Assembly: GCF_000179235.2 (NCBI RefSeq)
Contig: NZ_CP039373.1
Span: forward strand, 899,860 to 963,859
Reading direction: 5' to 3'
Length of the DNA stretch: 64,000 nucleotides
From: Synechococcus sp. CB0101
GTDB taxonomy: Bacteria > Cyanobacteriota > Cyanobacteriia > PCC-6307 > Cyanobiaceae
Shown: positions 9,736 through 20,382 of the stretch, one piece after another
How the letters are laid out: every line of letters begins with the position of its first letter
Numbering within the stretch: position 1 is the first letter of the stretch
Made by a program: the position numbers and the translations under genes
The notes under the pieces: model-generated
The model's database searches: none
Told to the model about the DNA's origin: nothing
What the model saw: only the letters and a program-made list of their open reading frames with translations

Positions 9736-10451
9736 GGGCGGCGCCGCTGGCGGTGGTGATCCCCAGCTTCAACGAGGCGGAGCGGCTGCCGGCGCTGCTG
9801 GCTGATCTGGCAGCGGGCCCCGTTGATCTGATCGCGGAGCTGGTGGTGGTGGATGGCGGCAGCGGCGATGGCACCCCGCTGCAGGCCCGTCTTGGCGGAG
9901 CCCAACTGCTGCACTCCGCCGCTGGCCGGGGTCTGCAACTGCAGCGCGGCGTCGCCGCCACCACGGCTCCCTGGCTGTTGCTGTTGCACGCGGATTGCCG
10001 CCTGCAACCGGGATGGGCGGCTGCACTGCGGCGCGCCATGGCCAGTCCCGAGGCGGCCTGGGCCTTTGATCTGGCTGTGGAGGGACCAGGCCTTTCGTTA
10101 CGGCTGCTGGAGCGAGCTGTTCAGCTGCGCACGCAGCTGCGGCAACTGCCCTACGGCGATCAGGGGTTGCTGCTGCAGCGCAGGCTGCTGGAGAAGGCGG
10201 GCGGCATACCGGCTTGGCCGCTGATGGAAGATCTGGCGCTGATCCAACAGCTCCAGCAGCTGGCCCCGATCCGGCGGCTGGGTGTCCCGCTGCAGGTGAA
10301 CGGCCGGCGCTGGAGGCGCCACGGAGTCTTGGGCACGGCTTGGCGCAATGCCCAACTGCGGCAGGCCTGGCGGTGCGGCGTCAGCGCCGAAGAGCTGGCC
10401 GATCGCTATTACGCCCGTGATGGCTCAACAGTTCCGCCCTCGCCAGAATGA
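9732..10451 (+). CDS. TIGR04283-type family 2 glycosyltransferase
   Basis: A 239-residue GT2-fold enzyme. It starts with the strand VVIPSFNEAERLPALL, followed by VVVDGGSGDGT (nucleotide-sugar binding), HADCRL (metal-binding DxD-like position) and the acceptor-side DQGLLL segment. This compact family is regularly encoded next to TIGR04282 proteins, whose gene is one gene upstream. The start overlaps the bestrophin stop by 4 bases. Donor and acceptor are unknown. Confidence 0.85.
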   Translation: MRAAPLAVVIPSFNEAERLPALLADLAAGPVDLIAELVVVDGGSGDGTPLQARLGGAQLLHSAAGRGLQLQRGVAATTAPWLLLLHADCRLQPGWAAALRRAMASPEAAWAFDLAVEGPGLSLRLLERAVQLRTQLRQLPYGDQGLLLQRRLLEKAGGIPAWPLMEDLALIQQLQQLAPIRRLGVPLQVNGRRWRRHGVLGTAWRNAQLRQAWRCGVSAEELADRYYARDGSTVPPSPE

Positions 10452-10476
10452 AGCGCAGCAACTGCCGGGCTGAGCC

Positions 10477-12633
10477 ATGGACAAGCTCGCGCTGCTGCGC
10501 AGTGTGCGCCGCGAGTGGCAATGCCAGCGCCGCGACCATCCACGGCGGCTGAACACCGCCCTGCTGATCTGGGCCGTGCTCAGTGCTGCGCTGGCCGGGG
10601 TGCTGGTGGAGCAGCGCTGGCAACTGCTGCAACAGCGCCAGAGCCGGCAGGGACAAACCGATCAGGGGCTGCTGGAGCTGCGGGTGAACAGCCACAAGAT
10701 CACTGCGCTCGACTGGGGCCACTGGGATCCCGTGTATGCCTACGCAGGAGGAGCCGATCCCAGCTTTCCGGCCCGTGAGCTCGAAAACTCCTCCATCGTT
10801 GAAGACGGCCAGGGCCTGATGCTGGTGGATAGCCAGCAGCGCCCGCTGCTCACGCGTGGAAGCGCCGTGGCATCGGGGTTGTCGCCGGAACTGAGCCGTT
10901 GCCTCAACGGGTACCTGCAGCAGTTGGCAGCGCGCAGCCGGGCTGGCCAGGGCGATCAGGCTCATGGTTTTTACTGCGCCGCCGATGACCAGTCGGTGAT
11001 CGGCGCTGGCACCTCCATTCGCCGCAGCAGCGGCACAGGCCCCGAGCGGGGCTGGCTGCTCCACTTCAGCCGCATCCAGCGGCCTAGCTACAACAGCGCG
11101 GTGAATCAGGCGTTCAGCCGCATCAATGCCAGCTTGAGCAGCACCCCAGGCGTGGGGGGAACCCCGGCTCCAGCGGTCAGCGAATTGCGACCGGCCGCGC
11201 AAGTGCTCACCTTGAAGCCGGCGATTCCGGCCTGGCGGCAGCGCTGGATAGCCATCGAAGACGTGGCCCCGGGCTGGCTTGGTGTGAATGGATTGGTGGC
11301 GGGGGCGGCGGCAGGAACGCTGCTGAGCCTGCGCCAATGGCGACGGCGTGATCTGCAGATGGAGAGGGCCAAGCGCAACCAACTGCGCCTGCTGCGCCAG
11401 GAGCTGCCCGGGCCGCTGCTCAGTCGCAGCGAGCTGCTGCAGGTCATCCACCAACCCGATGGCGCCGGGGAGGACGGGCTGAGCGAGCTCTGGATTGCGG
11501 CCCTGCAGGTGAAGGTGATGCTCTTCCGCGAGGCGATCCGGCAGCGGGGCGAAGCTCAGAACCAGGCCCTGGCCTGGCTCGGCGAACGGCTCCAACAGCT
11601 GGAACACACCCGGCACCTGGCACTTGGTGAGAACAACACGCTGCTGCAGGTGATCCATCCCCTCAGCAGCGAAGCCCGCGAGGAGCTGAGCCAGATCGAA
11701 CACCACCTGCAGGAGCTGCAGCAAGCGATGGCAGAAGCGATGCAGCTGTCGGTCGATGGCATCCTCACCCGCCTTGACAGCAGCGATGTCACGCAGCAAC
11801 TCGCCGATCTCGCTCTGGTGCTCTCCCTCGCTGAGAGCTCCGGCGGGATCCGGCACATGCCCGAGGGTGTTGCCGATTGGGCCCGCGAGCTGAGGCAGCA
11901 GCAGAGCCGCGACTTTGACCTCACCCGCTCCTTTGCAACCCTGCAGGACCACCGCTATGCGTTGGAGCCGGTGTTGCAGCAGCAGGGCGACGGCTGGGAA
12001 GCGGCCTACAGCGAACTGTTGTTCCGGTTGCCGCAGGAGCTGGAGGGCTCGATCAGCGTGCAGGAGCTGGTGCTGGCCCTCGAGCGCAACAACAACATCC
12101 ACCTGCTCGATCAGCTGATGCTGCGGCGGGCCATCGCCCTGCTGCGCGAATCCGAAGACGCCACCCAGCAGTTGGGGGTGAACATCTCAGCGGTGAGCTT
12201 CGGATCGGACAAACACATCAAAGCCCTGTTCGCCCAGTTGCGTTCTCTGCCGGCGGCAGTGCGCCACCGCCTGGTACTGGAGGTGACCGAAACAGCCCTG
12301 GTGAATCGGCCTGAACTTTGGGCGCAAAGACTGCAACAACTCCGAGACTTCGGCGTTCGCATCGCGATCGACGACTTCGGCGTGGGGTATGCATCGATCG
12401 CCTACTTATTTCAGTTCAAACCCGACTTCCTCAAGCTCGACCTCAGCTACAGCCAACGCCTCGAAGACGCAAATGTGGATGCGCTGGTGAATTTCCTGGT
12501 GGGTTACGGAAAGCTCAACCACTGCGGCCTGATCCTGGAGGGGATCGAAACCGAAGAACAGCTGCGCTACTGGCAGGCCCGCGGGGTGCGCCTGTTCCAG
12601 GGGTATCTGTTCCGCAACCTTCCCAAGGGCTGA
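10477..12633 (+). CDS. Membrane-anchored CHASE4-like sensor with EAL c-di-GMP phosphodiesterase domain
   Basis: A 718-residue signalling protein. Residues 25-45 form a membrane anchor, followed by a periplasmic CHASE4-like sensor (DWGHWDPVYAY, then GLMLVDSQ) and a second membrane helix near 272-290. A linker leads to a C-terminal EAL domain. Its catalytic residues look intact: ELLFRLP (an EAL variant), NIS, LEVTET, IDDFGVGYAS, KLD, EGIETEE and QGYLF. It should therefore hydrolyse c-di-GMP, affecting biofilm or motility decisions. No GGDEF domain is present. It stands alone with its own upstream gap of 25 bases. Confidence 0.9.
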   Translation: MDKLALLRSVRREWQCQRRDHPRRLNTALLIWAVLSAALAGVLVEQRWQLLQQRQSRQGQTDQGLLELRVNSHKITALDWGHWDPVYAYAGGADPSFPARELENSSIVEDGQGLMLVDSQQRPLLTRGSAVASGLSPELSRCLNGYLQQLAARSRAGQGDQAHGFYCAADDQSVIGAGTSIRRSSGTGPERGWLLHFSRIQRPSYNSAVNQAFSRINASLSSTPGVGGTPAPAVSELRPAAQVLTLKPAIPAWRQRWIAIEDVAPGWLGVNGLVAGAAAGTLLSLRQWRRRDLQMERAKRNQLRLLRQELPGPLLSRSELLQVIHQPDGAGEDGLSELWIAALQVKVMLFREAIRQRGEAQNQALAWLGERLQQLEHTRHLALGENNTLLQVIHPLSSEAREELSQIEHHLQELQQAMAEAMQLSVDGILTRLDSSDVTQQLADLALVLSLAESSGGIRHMPEGVADWARELRQQQSRDFDLTRSFATLQDHRYALEPVLQQQGDGWEAAYSELLFRLPQELEGSISVQELVLALERNNNIHLLDQLMLRRAIALLRESEDATQQLGVNISAVSFGSDKHIKALFAQLRSLPAAVRHRLVLEVTETALVNRPELWAQRLQQLRDFGVRIAIDDFGVGYASIAYLFQFKPDFLKLDLSYSQRLEDANVDALVNFLVGYGKLNHCGLILEGIETEEQLRYWQARGVRLFQGYLFRNLPKG

Positions 12634-12645
12634 GCCCCAGAAGGT

Positions 12646-13146
12646 TCAGGGGGCGTACCAGAAGGCACAGCGGCGCTGCTGGGGCTCAAGCTGCCAGCCC
12701 TGCGCACCGTAGAAGTCCACCACGCCTGGATCGGCAAACAGCGTGACCCGCTCCACCTGCTGATCGCGCAGCAGATCGATCACATAGGTCATCAACTGTT
12801 TACCCAGGCCCACGCCCTGATACAGGGGGTGCACCGCCACATCCCACACCGTGGCTTCGATCACCCCGTCACCGGTGCAGCGGGCAAACCCCACCAGGCG
12901 AGGCAGACGGGGATCATGCCGCCACAGCCCCACCACCAGGAGGCTGTTCTCCAGGGCCTTGCGCACCCGGCGCAGCGGCCGGCGGCTCCAGCCCACCGCA
13001 TCACAAAGCTGCTCAAGCTCATAGAGATCGATCTCCCGCTCGGTGCTCAACACGAGGCTGAGCTGAGGATTGGGGGTCGGACACACGCGATACCCCTGGC
13101 CGTACAGACCATCCAGCTCGGTGGGGGGAGAGCTAAGCATTGCCAT
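12646..13146 (-). CDS. GNAT-family N-acetyltransferase
   Basis: A 166-residue acetyltransferase. The acetyl-CoA-binding motif A reads VAVHPLYQGVGLGKQLM (Q/RxxGxG/A pattern) and the final strand CAFWYAP closes the fold. The N-terminal part (LYELEQLCDAVGWSRRP) is shared with a cyanobacterial/plastid GNAT group. The substrate (an amine or a protein N-terminus) is not evident. A second ATG two codons downstream is an equally good start. The gene converges on the EAL gene and is divergent from the hydrolase gene. Confidence 0.85.
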   Translation of the reverse strand: MAMLSSPPTELDGLYGQGYRVCPTPNPQLSLVLSTEREIDLYELEQLCDAVGWSRRPLRRVRKALENSLLVVGLWRHDPRLPRLVGFARCTGDGVIEATVWDVAVHPLYQGVGLGKQLMTYVIDLLRDQQVERVTLFADPGVVDFYGAQGWQLEPQQRRCAFWYAP

Positions 13147-13173
13147 GATCCTCTCCCACTCTGGCCAAAGCTG

Positions 13174-13989
13174 ATGCAGGCTGGAGACCCTTCAACCACC
13201 GGAAGCCCTCTGGAGCGCTCCCCCCTGTTGGTGTGTGTGCACGGCTGGCTGCTCTCAGGCCGGCTGTGGCAGCCCCTCACCGATGCCCTCAGCCCCGATT
13301 GGGAGTGCTGGAGCCCCGATCTCCCGGGGTTTGGCAACGAGCCCAGGCCGAGAGGGTTGCAACCCAGCCTGGCCAGCTACGGCCGCTGGTTGGCCGAGGC
13401 GGCCCGCGAGCGGACCGGGGAGCGGCCGCTGGTGCTCATGGGTCATTCCCTGGGCGGCAGCCTGGTGGTGCATGCAGCGCCCCATCTGGGGGAGCAGTTG
13501 GCCGGGATCGTACAGGTGGCGTCCGGCGGCGGGGTGTTTCAGCCGCGGCCGTTCCGGATGGTGCGCCGCGGCGGAGCGGCGTTCCTGCGCTGGCGGCCCG
13601 GTTGGCTGGCCCAGCTGCCCGGCACTGAGGCGATCCGCAGCCCCCTGGTGGCGGAACTGCGGGCAGCCCGCGGCCTGCTGGCCTCGAGCATGCAGCGGGG
13701 CGCTGTGCGGCAGCTGCCCGGGTTAGTGGCTCAGCTGGAGGTGCCCAGCCTGTGGGTGGTGGGCAGCCGCGACACCGTGATGGAACCGCGTTATGTGCGG
13801 CATCTGGCGGGCTACAGCCCGGAGCATCAGGTGGAGGTGCTTGAAGGAGAAGGGCACCTGCCCATGCGCACGGCACACGACGCGTTGGCGGCGTTGATCA
13901 GCACATGGCTGAGGGAACAGGGCTGGCCCAACCGCTCAGCTCAGAGCCTGGCCAGCCCGCGCTCCTGGAGTTCAGCCAACTGCGCGTAG
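13174..13989 (+). CDS. Alpha/beta hydrolase
   Basis: A 271-residue alpha/beta-fold hydrolase. The oxyanion region VCVHGWLLSGRLW is near residue 20, the nucleophile elbow is GHSLGGS near residue 90, the acid is in VVGSRDTVM and the catalytic His is in EGEGHLPM near the C-terminus. The ATG at 13174 is preferred; the frame is open further upstream, but that stretch is antisense to the GNAT gene. The last 49 bases overlap the convergent ABC transporter gene. Substrate unknown. Confidence 0.85.
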   Translation: MQAGDPSTTGSPLERSPLLVCVHGWLLSGRLWQPLTDALSPDWECWSPDLPGFGNEPRPRGLQPSLASYGRWLAEAARERTGERPLVLMGHSLGGSLVVHAAPHLGEQLAGIVQVASGGGVFQPRPFRMVRRGGAAFLRWRPGWLAQLPGTEAIRSPLVAELRAARGLLASSMQRGAVRQLPGLVAQLEVPSLWVVGSRDTVMEPRYVRHLAGYSPEHQVEVLEGEGHLPMRTAHDALAALISTWLREQGWPNRSAQSLASPRSWSSANCA

Positions 13990-15740
13990 AGGCCCCCGGC
14001 CGCACGCAGGCTGATGTGGCTGCCCTGCTCAATCAATCGGCCGCGCTGCAGCACCAGGATGCGATCGGCCGCTTCCACCGTGGCGAGGCGGTGGGCGATC
14101 ACGATGGCGGTGCGATCGCGCAGCAATCTGTCGAGGTCGCGCTGGAGGGTGGCCTCAGTGGAGGGATCGAGGAAGGCGGTGGCCTCATCCATCACCAACA
14201 CCGATGGATCGCGGATCGCCACCCGCGCCACGGCCAGGAGCTGACGCTCGCCGGAGGAGAGGTTGCCTCCGCGCTCACGCAGTTCGGTGTCGAGGCCTTG
14301 GGGTAGGCGCTGCAGCAGCGGCTCCAATCCCAGATCACTGCAGAGGCGTTGCAAATCCCCATCGCTGATGGCGGCATCCAGCCGGAGGTTGTCGGCCACG
14401 TTGCCGCTGAACAGGAAGGTGTCCTGCAGCACCACGCCGAGCCGTTGGCGCAGGGTGGGGATCGGCAGCTCACGGATGTCGATGCCATCCAGCAGGATCC
14501 GGCCCTGCTGGGGCTCATAGAGGCGGCAGAGCAGGCGGATCACCGTGCTCTTGCCGGAGCCGGTGGGTCCCACCAGCGCCACGTGCTCACCCGGAGCAAT
14601 CCGGAAGGAGAGGTTGGAGAGGATCGGGTCGTCGGGCCGGTAGGCGAACGACACGTTGTCGAACACCACCTCACCGGCACTGCTGCGCTCACGGCCGCTG
14701 ACCACGGCCGCGGCCGAACGCTGCTCCTGCGGCAGCTCCTGAATTTCGATCGGCTCCTCCATCAGTTCGCCGATGCGCTCCACGGCGGTCAAACCGCCCT
14801 GGATTTGGGTGAAGCGCTCCGCCAGCTGCCGCAGGGGATCAAACAGGCGCTGGGAATACAAGATGAACGTGGTGAGGGTGCCCAGGCCCATCGCGCCGGC
14901 GGTGACCATCCAGCCCCCCAGGGCGAGCACGAGCGCGATCGCCCCGAGCGACACCCACTCGATCAGCGCCGAGATGGCCGAGTCGTAGAAGATCGTGCCG
15001 TTCACCGCCTGGCGGTAGGCGTCGGTGGTTTTGGCGAAGCGGGCCGCGTTGTAGCTCTCGCGGCGGAACATCTGCACCACCTCAAGCCCCTGCAGGTTTT
15101 CCTGCAGATCGGCATTGAGTTGGCTCAGCTCCTCACGCACCCGGTAGTTGGCCTTGCGGTAGCGCTTCTGCAGCCACAGCATCGTGAGCGTGACCGGCAC
15201 CTGGGAGCCCAGCAGCAGCAGGCCAAGACGCGGCTCGATCGCCACCATCGTGCCGGCAATCACCAGGAGGGTGACCAGATCCGCGAGCAGGCCCACTGCA
15301 CCGCTACCGAACACCTCGGCCAGGGCATCCACATCACTGGTGAGGCGGGTGAGCAACTTGCCCACCGGCGTGCGGTCGTGAAAGCGCAGCGAGAGATCGA
15401 GGGCGTGGGCGAAGAGGTCGTTGCGGATGCGGGCGGTGAGGCGCTGGCCCACGGCCTGCACGTTGAAGCTCTGCAACCCCTGCAGGCCCAAGCGCACCAT
15501 CACGGCCGCCAGCAGAAGCAGCACCAGCGTGCGCAACTGCTGAGCCAAGGGCATGGGCTCCAACCAGGCCAGCACGGGCTCCTGCCGCAGCGCCGAGATC
15601 GCCTGACCCACCAACAGGGGCTGCACCGCCGCCGCTCCCGCCACCGGGATCAACAGCACAAGAGTGAGCAGAAGGCGTTTGCGATCGCGGCCCAAGTAGG
15701 GCAGAAGGCGCAGCAGACGTTGCCGGTCGCGAGGTGCCAT
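13941..15740 (-). CDS. ABC exporter (fused membrane and ATPase domains, MdlB/MsbA-like)
   Basis: A 599-residue half-transporter. The N-terminal 320 residues hold six membrane helices of the ABC type-1 exporter fold, and the C-terminal 240 residues hold the ATPase: Walker A GPTGSGKST, Q-loop VLQDTFLF, signature NLSSGERQ, Walker B VLVMDEAT and the switch His in IVIAHRL. It would act as a dimer exporting a lipid or drug-like substrate. It begins immediately after hisG, with which it shares a TGATG junction, so the two are probably co-transcribed although functionally unrelated. Confidence 0.92.
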   Translation of the reverse strand: MAPRDRQRLLRLLPYLGRDRKRLLLTLVLLIPVAGAAAVQPLLVGQAISALRQEPVLAWLEPMPLAQQLRTLVLLLLAAVMVRLGLQGLQSFNVQAVGQRLTARIRNDLFAHALDLSLRFHDRTPVGKLLTRLTSDVDALAEVFGSGAVGLLADLVTLLVIAGTMVAIEPRLGLLLLGSQVPVTLTMLWLQKRYRKANYRVREELSQLNADLQENLQGLEVVQMFRRESYNAARFAKTTDAYRQAVNGTIFYDSAISALIEWVSLGAIALVLALGGWMVTAGAMGLGTLTTFILYSQRLFDPLRQLAERFTQIQGGLTAVERIGELMEEPIEIQELPQEQRSAAAVVSGRERSSAGEVVFDNVSFAYRPDDPILSNLSFRIAPGEHVALVGPTGSGKSTVIRLLCRLYEPQQGRILLDGIDIRELPIPTLRQRLGVVLQDTFLFSGNVADNLRLDAAISDGDLQRLCSDLGLEPLLQRLPQGLDTELRERGGNLSSGERQLLAVARVAIRDPSVLVMDEATAFLDPSTEATLQRDLDRLLRDRTAIVIAHRLATVEAADRILVLQRGRLIEQGSHISLRAAGGLYAQLAELQERGLARL

Positions 15741-16387
15741 CAGGCCGCCGGCCGGCTCGACACAGCCGCAATCTGATCCACGATCCCCTGCAGCTCGCCG
15801 CCATCAAGGCGCAGCGACAGGGGATGGCCCACCAGACGAGCGGTGGAGTGGAAGAGGTCTTCGATGGCGATCAAGCCGTTTTCCACGAGGGTTTTGCCGG
15901 TGGCCACCAGATCCACAATCGCCTCACTCATGCCGGTGATCGGCCCCAGCTCCACCGAGCCCGCCAGATGGATCAACTCCACCGGCAGATCAAGCGCCTC
16001 GAAATACTCCTCAGCGCAGCGGGTGAATTTGCTGGCGATGCGGCAGTGGGCGGGTAGATCGGCCGCTCGGCGGTAGGGGCTGGTGGCCTTCACCGCCACG
16101 CTCATGCGGCAGCCGCCGAAGCCGAGATCCACCAGGTGAGCCACGGGCAGCTGGTGCTCGCGCAGCACGTCGTAGCCCACCACACCGAGCTGGGCCTGGC
16201 CGTAGGCCACATACACGGGCACATCGGCATTGCGCACCAACAGCGCCCGGGCGCGTCCGCAGGCACTGGGCACCATCAATTGCCGGTTGCCGGGCTCCAG
16301 CACGGCGGCGAAATCGAGCCCGGCAGCGGCGAAGCGCGTCACTGAATCCTTGAGGAGGGCTCCCTTGGCCAGCGCGACGGTGATCAT
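15740..16387 (-). CDS. hisG: ATP phosphoribosyltransferase, short form HisG
   Basis: First enzyme of histidine biosynthesis, joining ATP and PRPP. At 215 residues it is the short HisG(S) form that lacks the C-terminal regulatory domain and needs the HisZ partner for activity; hisZ is not in this window. Motifs include LAKGALL at the N-terminus, the [16 protein letters not shown] segment and the PRPP-binding loop near [22 protein letters not shown]. It is divergent from the GloB-type gene across 29 bases. Confidence 0.94.
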   Translation of the reverse strand: MITVALAKGALLKDSVTRFAAAGLDFAAVLEPGNRQLMVPSACGRARALLVRNADVPVYVAYGQAQLGVVGYDVLREHQLPVAHLVDLGFGGCRMSVAVKATSPYRRAADLPAHCRIASKFTRCAEEYFEALDLPVELIHLAGSVELGPITGMSEAIVDLVATGKTLVENGLIAIEDLFHSTARLVGHPLSLRLDGGELQGIVDQIAAVSSRPAA

Positions 16388-16416
16388 GGGAGTCAGCCTG
16401 AACCGGGACTTTAACG

Positions 16417-17190
16417 ATGCAGCCGGCCCTCACCACGGCCTCGATCGCCCAGCGCGTCTCGCTGATCCCGGTGCTGAACGACAACTATGTGTTTGTGCTG
16501 CACGGCGATGGTCCCGGTCCGGCCGTGGTGGTTGATCCGGCCGTGGCCGAACCGGTGATCGCCTGGCTGGAGCAGCGCGGGCTGGAGCTCAGCGCGATCC
16601 TGCACACCCATCACCACCACGACCACATCGGCGGAACGCCAGGGCTGCTGCAGCGCTGGCCGCAGGCGGCCGTGATCGCGAGCGGCGCCGATCAAGCCCG
16701 CATCCCTCTGCAAACCCAGGCGGTGCAGGGGGGCGATCGGCTGGAGCTGCTGGGACGAGCGGTGCAGGTGATGGCCGTACCGGGCCATACGGCCCATCAC
16801 ATCGCCTTTTATCTGCCGCCGGCGGCCGCCGATGGCGGTCATCTGTTCTGCGGCGACACCCTGTTCGCCGGCGGCTGCGGGCGGTTGTTTGAAGGAACAC
16901 CGCAGCAGATGCAGCAGTCGTTGCAGGCGCTGGCGGCGCTGCCCGAGCGCACCCAGGTGTGGTGCGCCCACGAATACACCGCTGGAAACCTGCGCTGGGC
17001 AGCGGCGCAGCAGCCCGGCGATGCCGCGATTGAGGCTCGGCTGGCGGAGGTGGAAGCACTCCGGGCCCAGGGCAAACCCACCATCCCCAGCAGCATCGCC
17101 CTGGAGAAAGCCACCAACCTGTTTGTGCGGGCCAGCGATGCCGATGCCCTGCGCCAACTACGGGGCAGCAAGGATCTCTGGAAGGGCTGA
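16417..17190 (+). CDS. gloB: Hydroxyacylglutathione hydrolase (glyoxalase II)
   Basis: Metallo-beta-lactamase-fold thioesterase of 257 residues that completes methylglyoxal detoxification by hydrolysing S-lactoylglutathione. The metal motif [11 protein letters not shown] is complete (THxHxDH), with [19 protein letters not shown] and the C-terminal AHEYT motif that carries a further metal ligand, as in GloB proper. The C-terminal [18 protein letters not shown] segment is also characteristic of GloB and argues against a generic MBL enzyme. Confidence 0.92.
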   Translation: MQPALTTASIAQRVSLIPVLNDNYVFVLHGDGPGPAVVVDPAVAEPVIAWLEQRGLELSAILHTHHHHDHIGGTPGLLQRWPQAAVIASGADQARIPLQTQAVQGGDRLELLGRAVQVMAVPGHTAHHIAFYLPPAAADGGHLFCGDTLFAGGCGRLFEGTPQQMQQSLQALAALPERTQVWCAHEYTAGNLRWAAAQQPGDAAIEARLAEVEALRAQGKPTIPSSIALEKATNLFVRASDADALRQLRGSKDLWKG

Positions 17191-17191
17191 G

Positions 17192-18319
<1,128 letters not shown>

Positions 18320-18362
18320 CAGGCGCTCTGGCCATAGGCTCAGCGCCCATCTTCCCTCCAGC

Positions 18363-18761
18363 ATGACCAGCCCCACGATCGAAGCCGTGACCACGAGCGC
18401 TGCTCCGGCGCCGGTGGGCCCCTACAACCAGGCCGTGAAAGCAGGCGGGGTGCTCTATTGCAGCGGTCAGATCGCCCTGGATCCGGCCACCGGCGCGATG
18501 GTGGGCAATGGCGATGTGGAAGCGGAAACCATCCAGGTGCTGAGCAACCTCAAGGCGGTGCTCGCAGAAGCAGGCTGCACGCCCCAGCAGGTGGTGCGCA
18601 CCACGGTGTTCCTGGCCGATCTGGGTGACTTCGCCAAGGTGAATGCGCTGTACGCCGAGGTGTTCGGCGCCGGTGTATCGCCGGCTCGGGCCTGCGTGGA
18701 GGTGGCGGCACTGCCCAAGGGCGCGCGGGTGGAGATCGATTGCATCGCCGTGCTCGGCTGA
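18363..18761 (+). CDS. ridA: RidA enamine/imine deaminase
   Basis: A 132-residue RidA/YjgF family protein that hydrolyses reactive enamine/imine intermediates made by PLP enzymes. Recognisable segments are APVGPYNQAVKAGGVLYCSGQI, the VRTTVFLADLGDF region containing the substrate-binding Arg, and the C-terminal PKGARVEIDCIA. The length is standard for the trimeric family. It is divergent from the iron-type ATPase gene across 43 bases. Confidence 0.93.
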   Translation: MTSPTIEAVTTSAAPAPVGPYNQAVKAGGVLYCSGQIALDPATGAMVGNGDVEAETIQVLSNLKAVLAEAGCTPQQVVRTTVFLADLGDFAKVNALYAEVFGAGVSPARACVEVAALPKGARVEIDCIAVLG

Positions 18762-18775
18762 GCGCGCCGGCCGCC

Positions 18776-19366
18776 TCAGGCAGGCCGAATCACACGAAAG
18801 GTGAGGTTGATCCGCTCCGCCACCACCCGCGCCCGTGGCGGCAGCGCGTGCTGCCAATGGCGCTGGCTGGGCGGATCCATCACCAAGAGATCACCATCGC
18901 CGAGGCGCACCGCAAAGGCCGCCTCATCACCATGCCGCGGCCGAAAGCGCAGATCCCTGGCAACGCCGAGGCTGAGGGAGGCAATCGGGGCCTGATCGTC
19001 GAGCTCGGGTTCGTCGTCGGCATGCCAGCCCATGCGGTCAGCACCGTCGCGGTAGCGGTTCAGCAACAGGCTGTTGAAATCCGCCCCCAGGTGCTCGTGG
19101 AGCAAACCGCGCAGCCGCAGGAGTTCTGGGGTCCACGGGTGGATCGCTTGCTGCAGGCCGCTATAGCGGTAATTGCAGCCGCGATCGGCCACCCAGCAGG
19201 TGAGCCGCGGGGTGCGGTGCTGCTTGCCATACACCGTGACCAACGGCTGCTCCCAGGCCAGACCGGTGATCAGGGATCGCCTGAGCTGCTGCGTGTCGAG
19301 CCCCTGCTGCTGCAACCAGGCCTCGCCATGGCGCAACTGCAGGCCAGAACGCTCAATCCGGATCAA
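18776..19366 (-). CDS. alkB: AlkB-like 2-oxoglutarate/Fe(II) dioxygenase
   Basis: DNA/RNA alkylation repair dioxygenase of 196 residues. The iron-binding facial triad is His115 and Asp117 (MGWHADDE) with His173 (HWQHALP), and the 2-oxoglutarate-binding arginines are in RINLTFR (185 and 191). The NRYRDGADRMGWH segment is typical of the bacterial/ALKBH2-3-like group. Its start overlaps the stop of the upstream M23 peptidase gene by four bases, suggesting a two-gene transcript. Confidence 0.9.
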   Translation of the reverse strand: MIRIERSGLQLRHGEAWLQQQGLDTQQLRRSLITGLAWEQPLVTVYGKQHRTPRLTCWVADRGCNYRYSGLQQAIHPWTPELLRLRGLLHEHLGADFNSLLLNRYRDGADRMGWHADDEPELDDQAPIASLSLGVARDLRFRPRHGDEAAFAVRLGDGDLLVMDPPSQRHWQHALPPRARVVAERINLTFRVIRPA

Positions 19367-20058
19367 GGAGAGGGCAACAGCAGACCCTGAGCCTGCTGCA
19401 GCGGAGGCGGCGCCTGCGGCAAGAGGCGTGTGGCCTGATCGATCAAGGGGGTGGGATCGAGAGCCAGCATCCGGTCGCCATCGCGGCGTCGCAGCTCCAC
19501 ATGCAGGTGTGGTCCACTGGCGCGACCGCTCTGGCCCACTTGGCCCAGGGGGCTGGCGGCGGGCAGGAAGTCGCCGGGTTGCACGTTGGCAGCTGCCAGG
19601 TGGGCATAGAGGGTTTGCCAGCCACGGCCGTGGTCGAGCACCACCGTGAGGCCATAGCCGTCGAGCTCTTCCACCAGAACCACATGGCCGGGGAGCATGG
19701 CCAGCACTGAGGTGCCTTCAGGAGCGACAAGATCCTGCCCCGCATGCATGCGCCAGGCCTGACGGCTCTGGGAGTAACGCCAGCCGTAGGGGTCCACCTC
19801 CTCCGCCTGGATCGCCAGCGGGTACACCAGGCGCAGAGGTTCACCGGGGCGCAGGGGCCAAGCCGCCTCCCGCGACAGCCCTGAGGGGACCGCCGCCGCC
19901 AGCACCACATCCGCCACCGGCGTTTCAGCAGGAATCAGGTCTGGTCGAGGAGGCAGGCCCGCGTCCATGGCCCCCTCCAGGCCAGGCTCGGCTCGCGCAG
20001 CGAGGCTGAACGCCGCGATGAAGCCCAGCACCACCAACAGCCATCGCCGTATGCGCAA
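19363..20058 (-). CDS. M23-family peptidoglycan metallopeptidase, secreted
   Basis: A 231-residue LytM/peptidase M23 domain protein. The hydrophobic N-terminus (RRWLLVVLGFIAAFSLAARA) is a signal peptide. The domain shows HAGQD (zinc His and Asp), the HLAAANVQPGD loop and HLHVE (third zinc ligand), so an active endopeptidase on cell-wall cross-links is likely. It has no LysM or coiled-coil extension. It lies upstream of alkB on the same strand. Confidence 0.9.
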   Translation of the reverse strand: MRIRRWLLVVLGFIAAFSLAARAEPGLEGAMDAGLPPRPDLIPAETPVADVVLAAAVPSGLSREAAWPLRPGEPLRLVYPLAIQAEEVDPYGWRYSQSRQAWRMHAGQDLVAPEGTSVLAMLPGHVVLVEELDGYGLTVVLDHGRGWQTLYAHLAAANVQPGDFLPAASPLGQVGQSGRASGPHLHVELRRRDGDRMLALDPTPLIDQATRLLPQAPPPLQQAQGLLLPSP

Positions 20059-20124
20059 AACAATGACGAACGAGGTGCAAGGGTTTTAACGGGCCTGTAG
20101 AAAAACGCCAGATGCCTCCTGGCC

Positions 20125-20370
20125 ATGCGTCCGATCGTGCTTTCGGCTCTTGCAGCCTTGGCCCTGCTGCCCATGGCACCAGCGCAGGCCGGATCCGCCA
20201 CGGCCGGCTCAATCATGAGCAAGCAGGCAGCGATCGCCACCGCCACCAGTTCGATGCCAGCGGGCAACAGCGTGACCCGCTCGCGCTGCACGACCATGGT
20301 GCGCGCGCTCTCAGCCCGCTACAGCTGCACCGTGTGGTGGAGTCCCACCCCCCTCGAGGGCGACGGGTAA
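20125..20370 (+). CDS. Small secreted protein, function unknown
   Basis: An 81-residue protein with a clear signal peptide (MRPIVLSALAALALLPMAPAQA) and a short mature part with two cysteines that could form a disulfide (SRCTTMVRALSARYSCTVWW). No family is recognised. It ends 12 bases before the tRNA gene and is the last backbone gene before the integrative element. Confidence 0.6.
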   Translation: MRPIVLSALAALALLPMAPAQAGSATAGSIMSKQAAIATATSSMPAGNSVTRSRCTTMVRALSARYSCTVWWSPTPLEGDG

Positions 20371-20382
20371 GCTCCCTGATGA

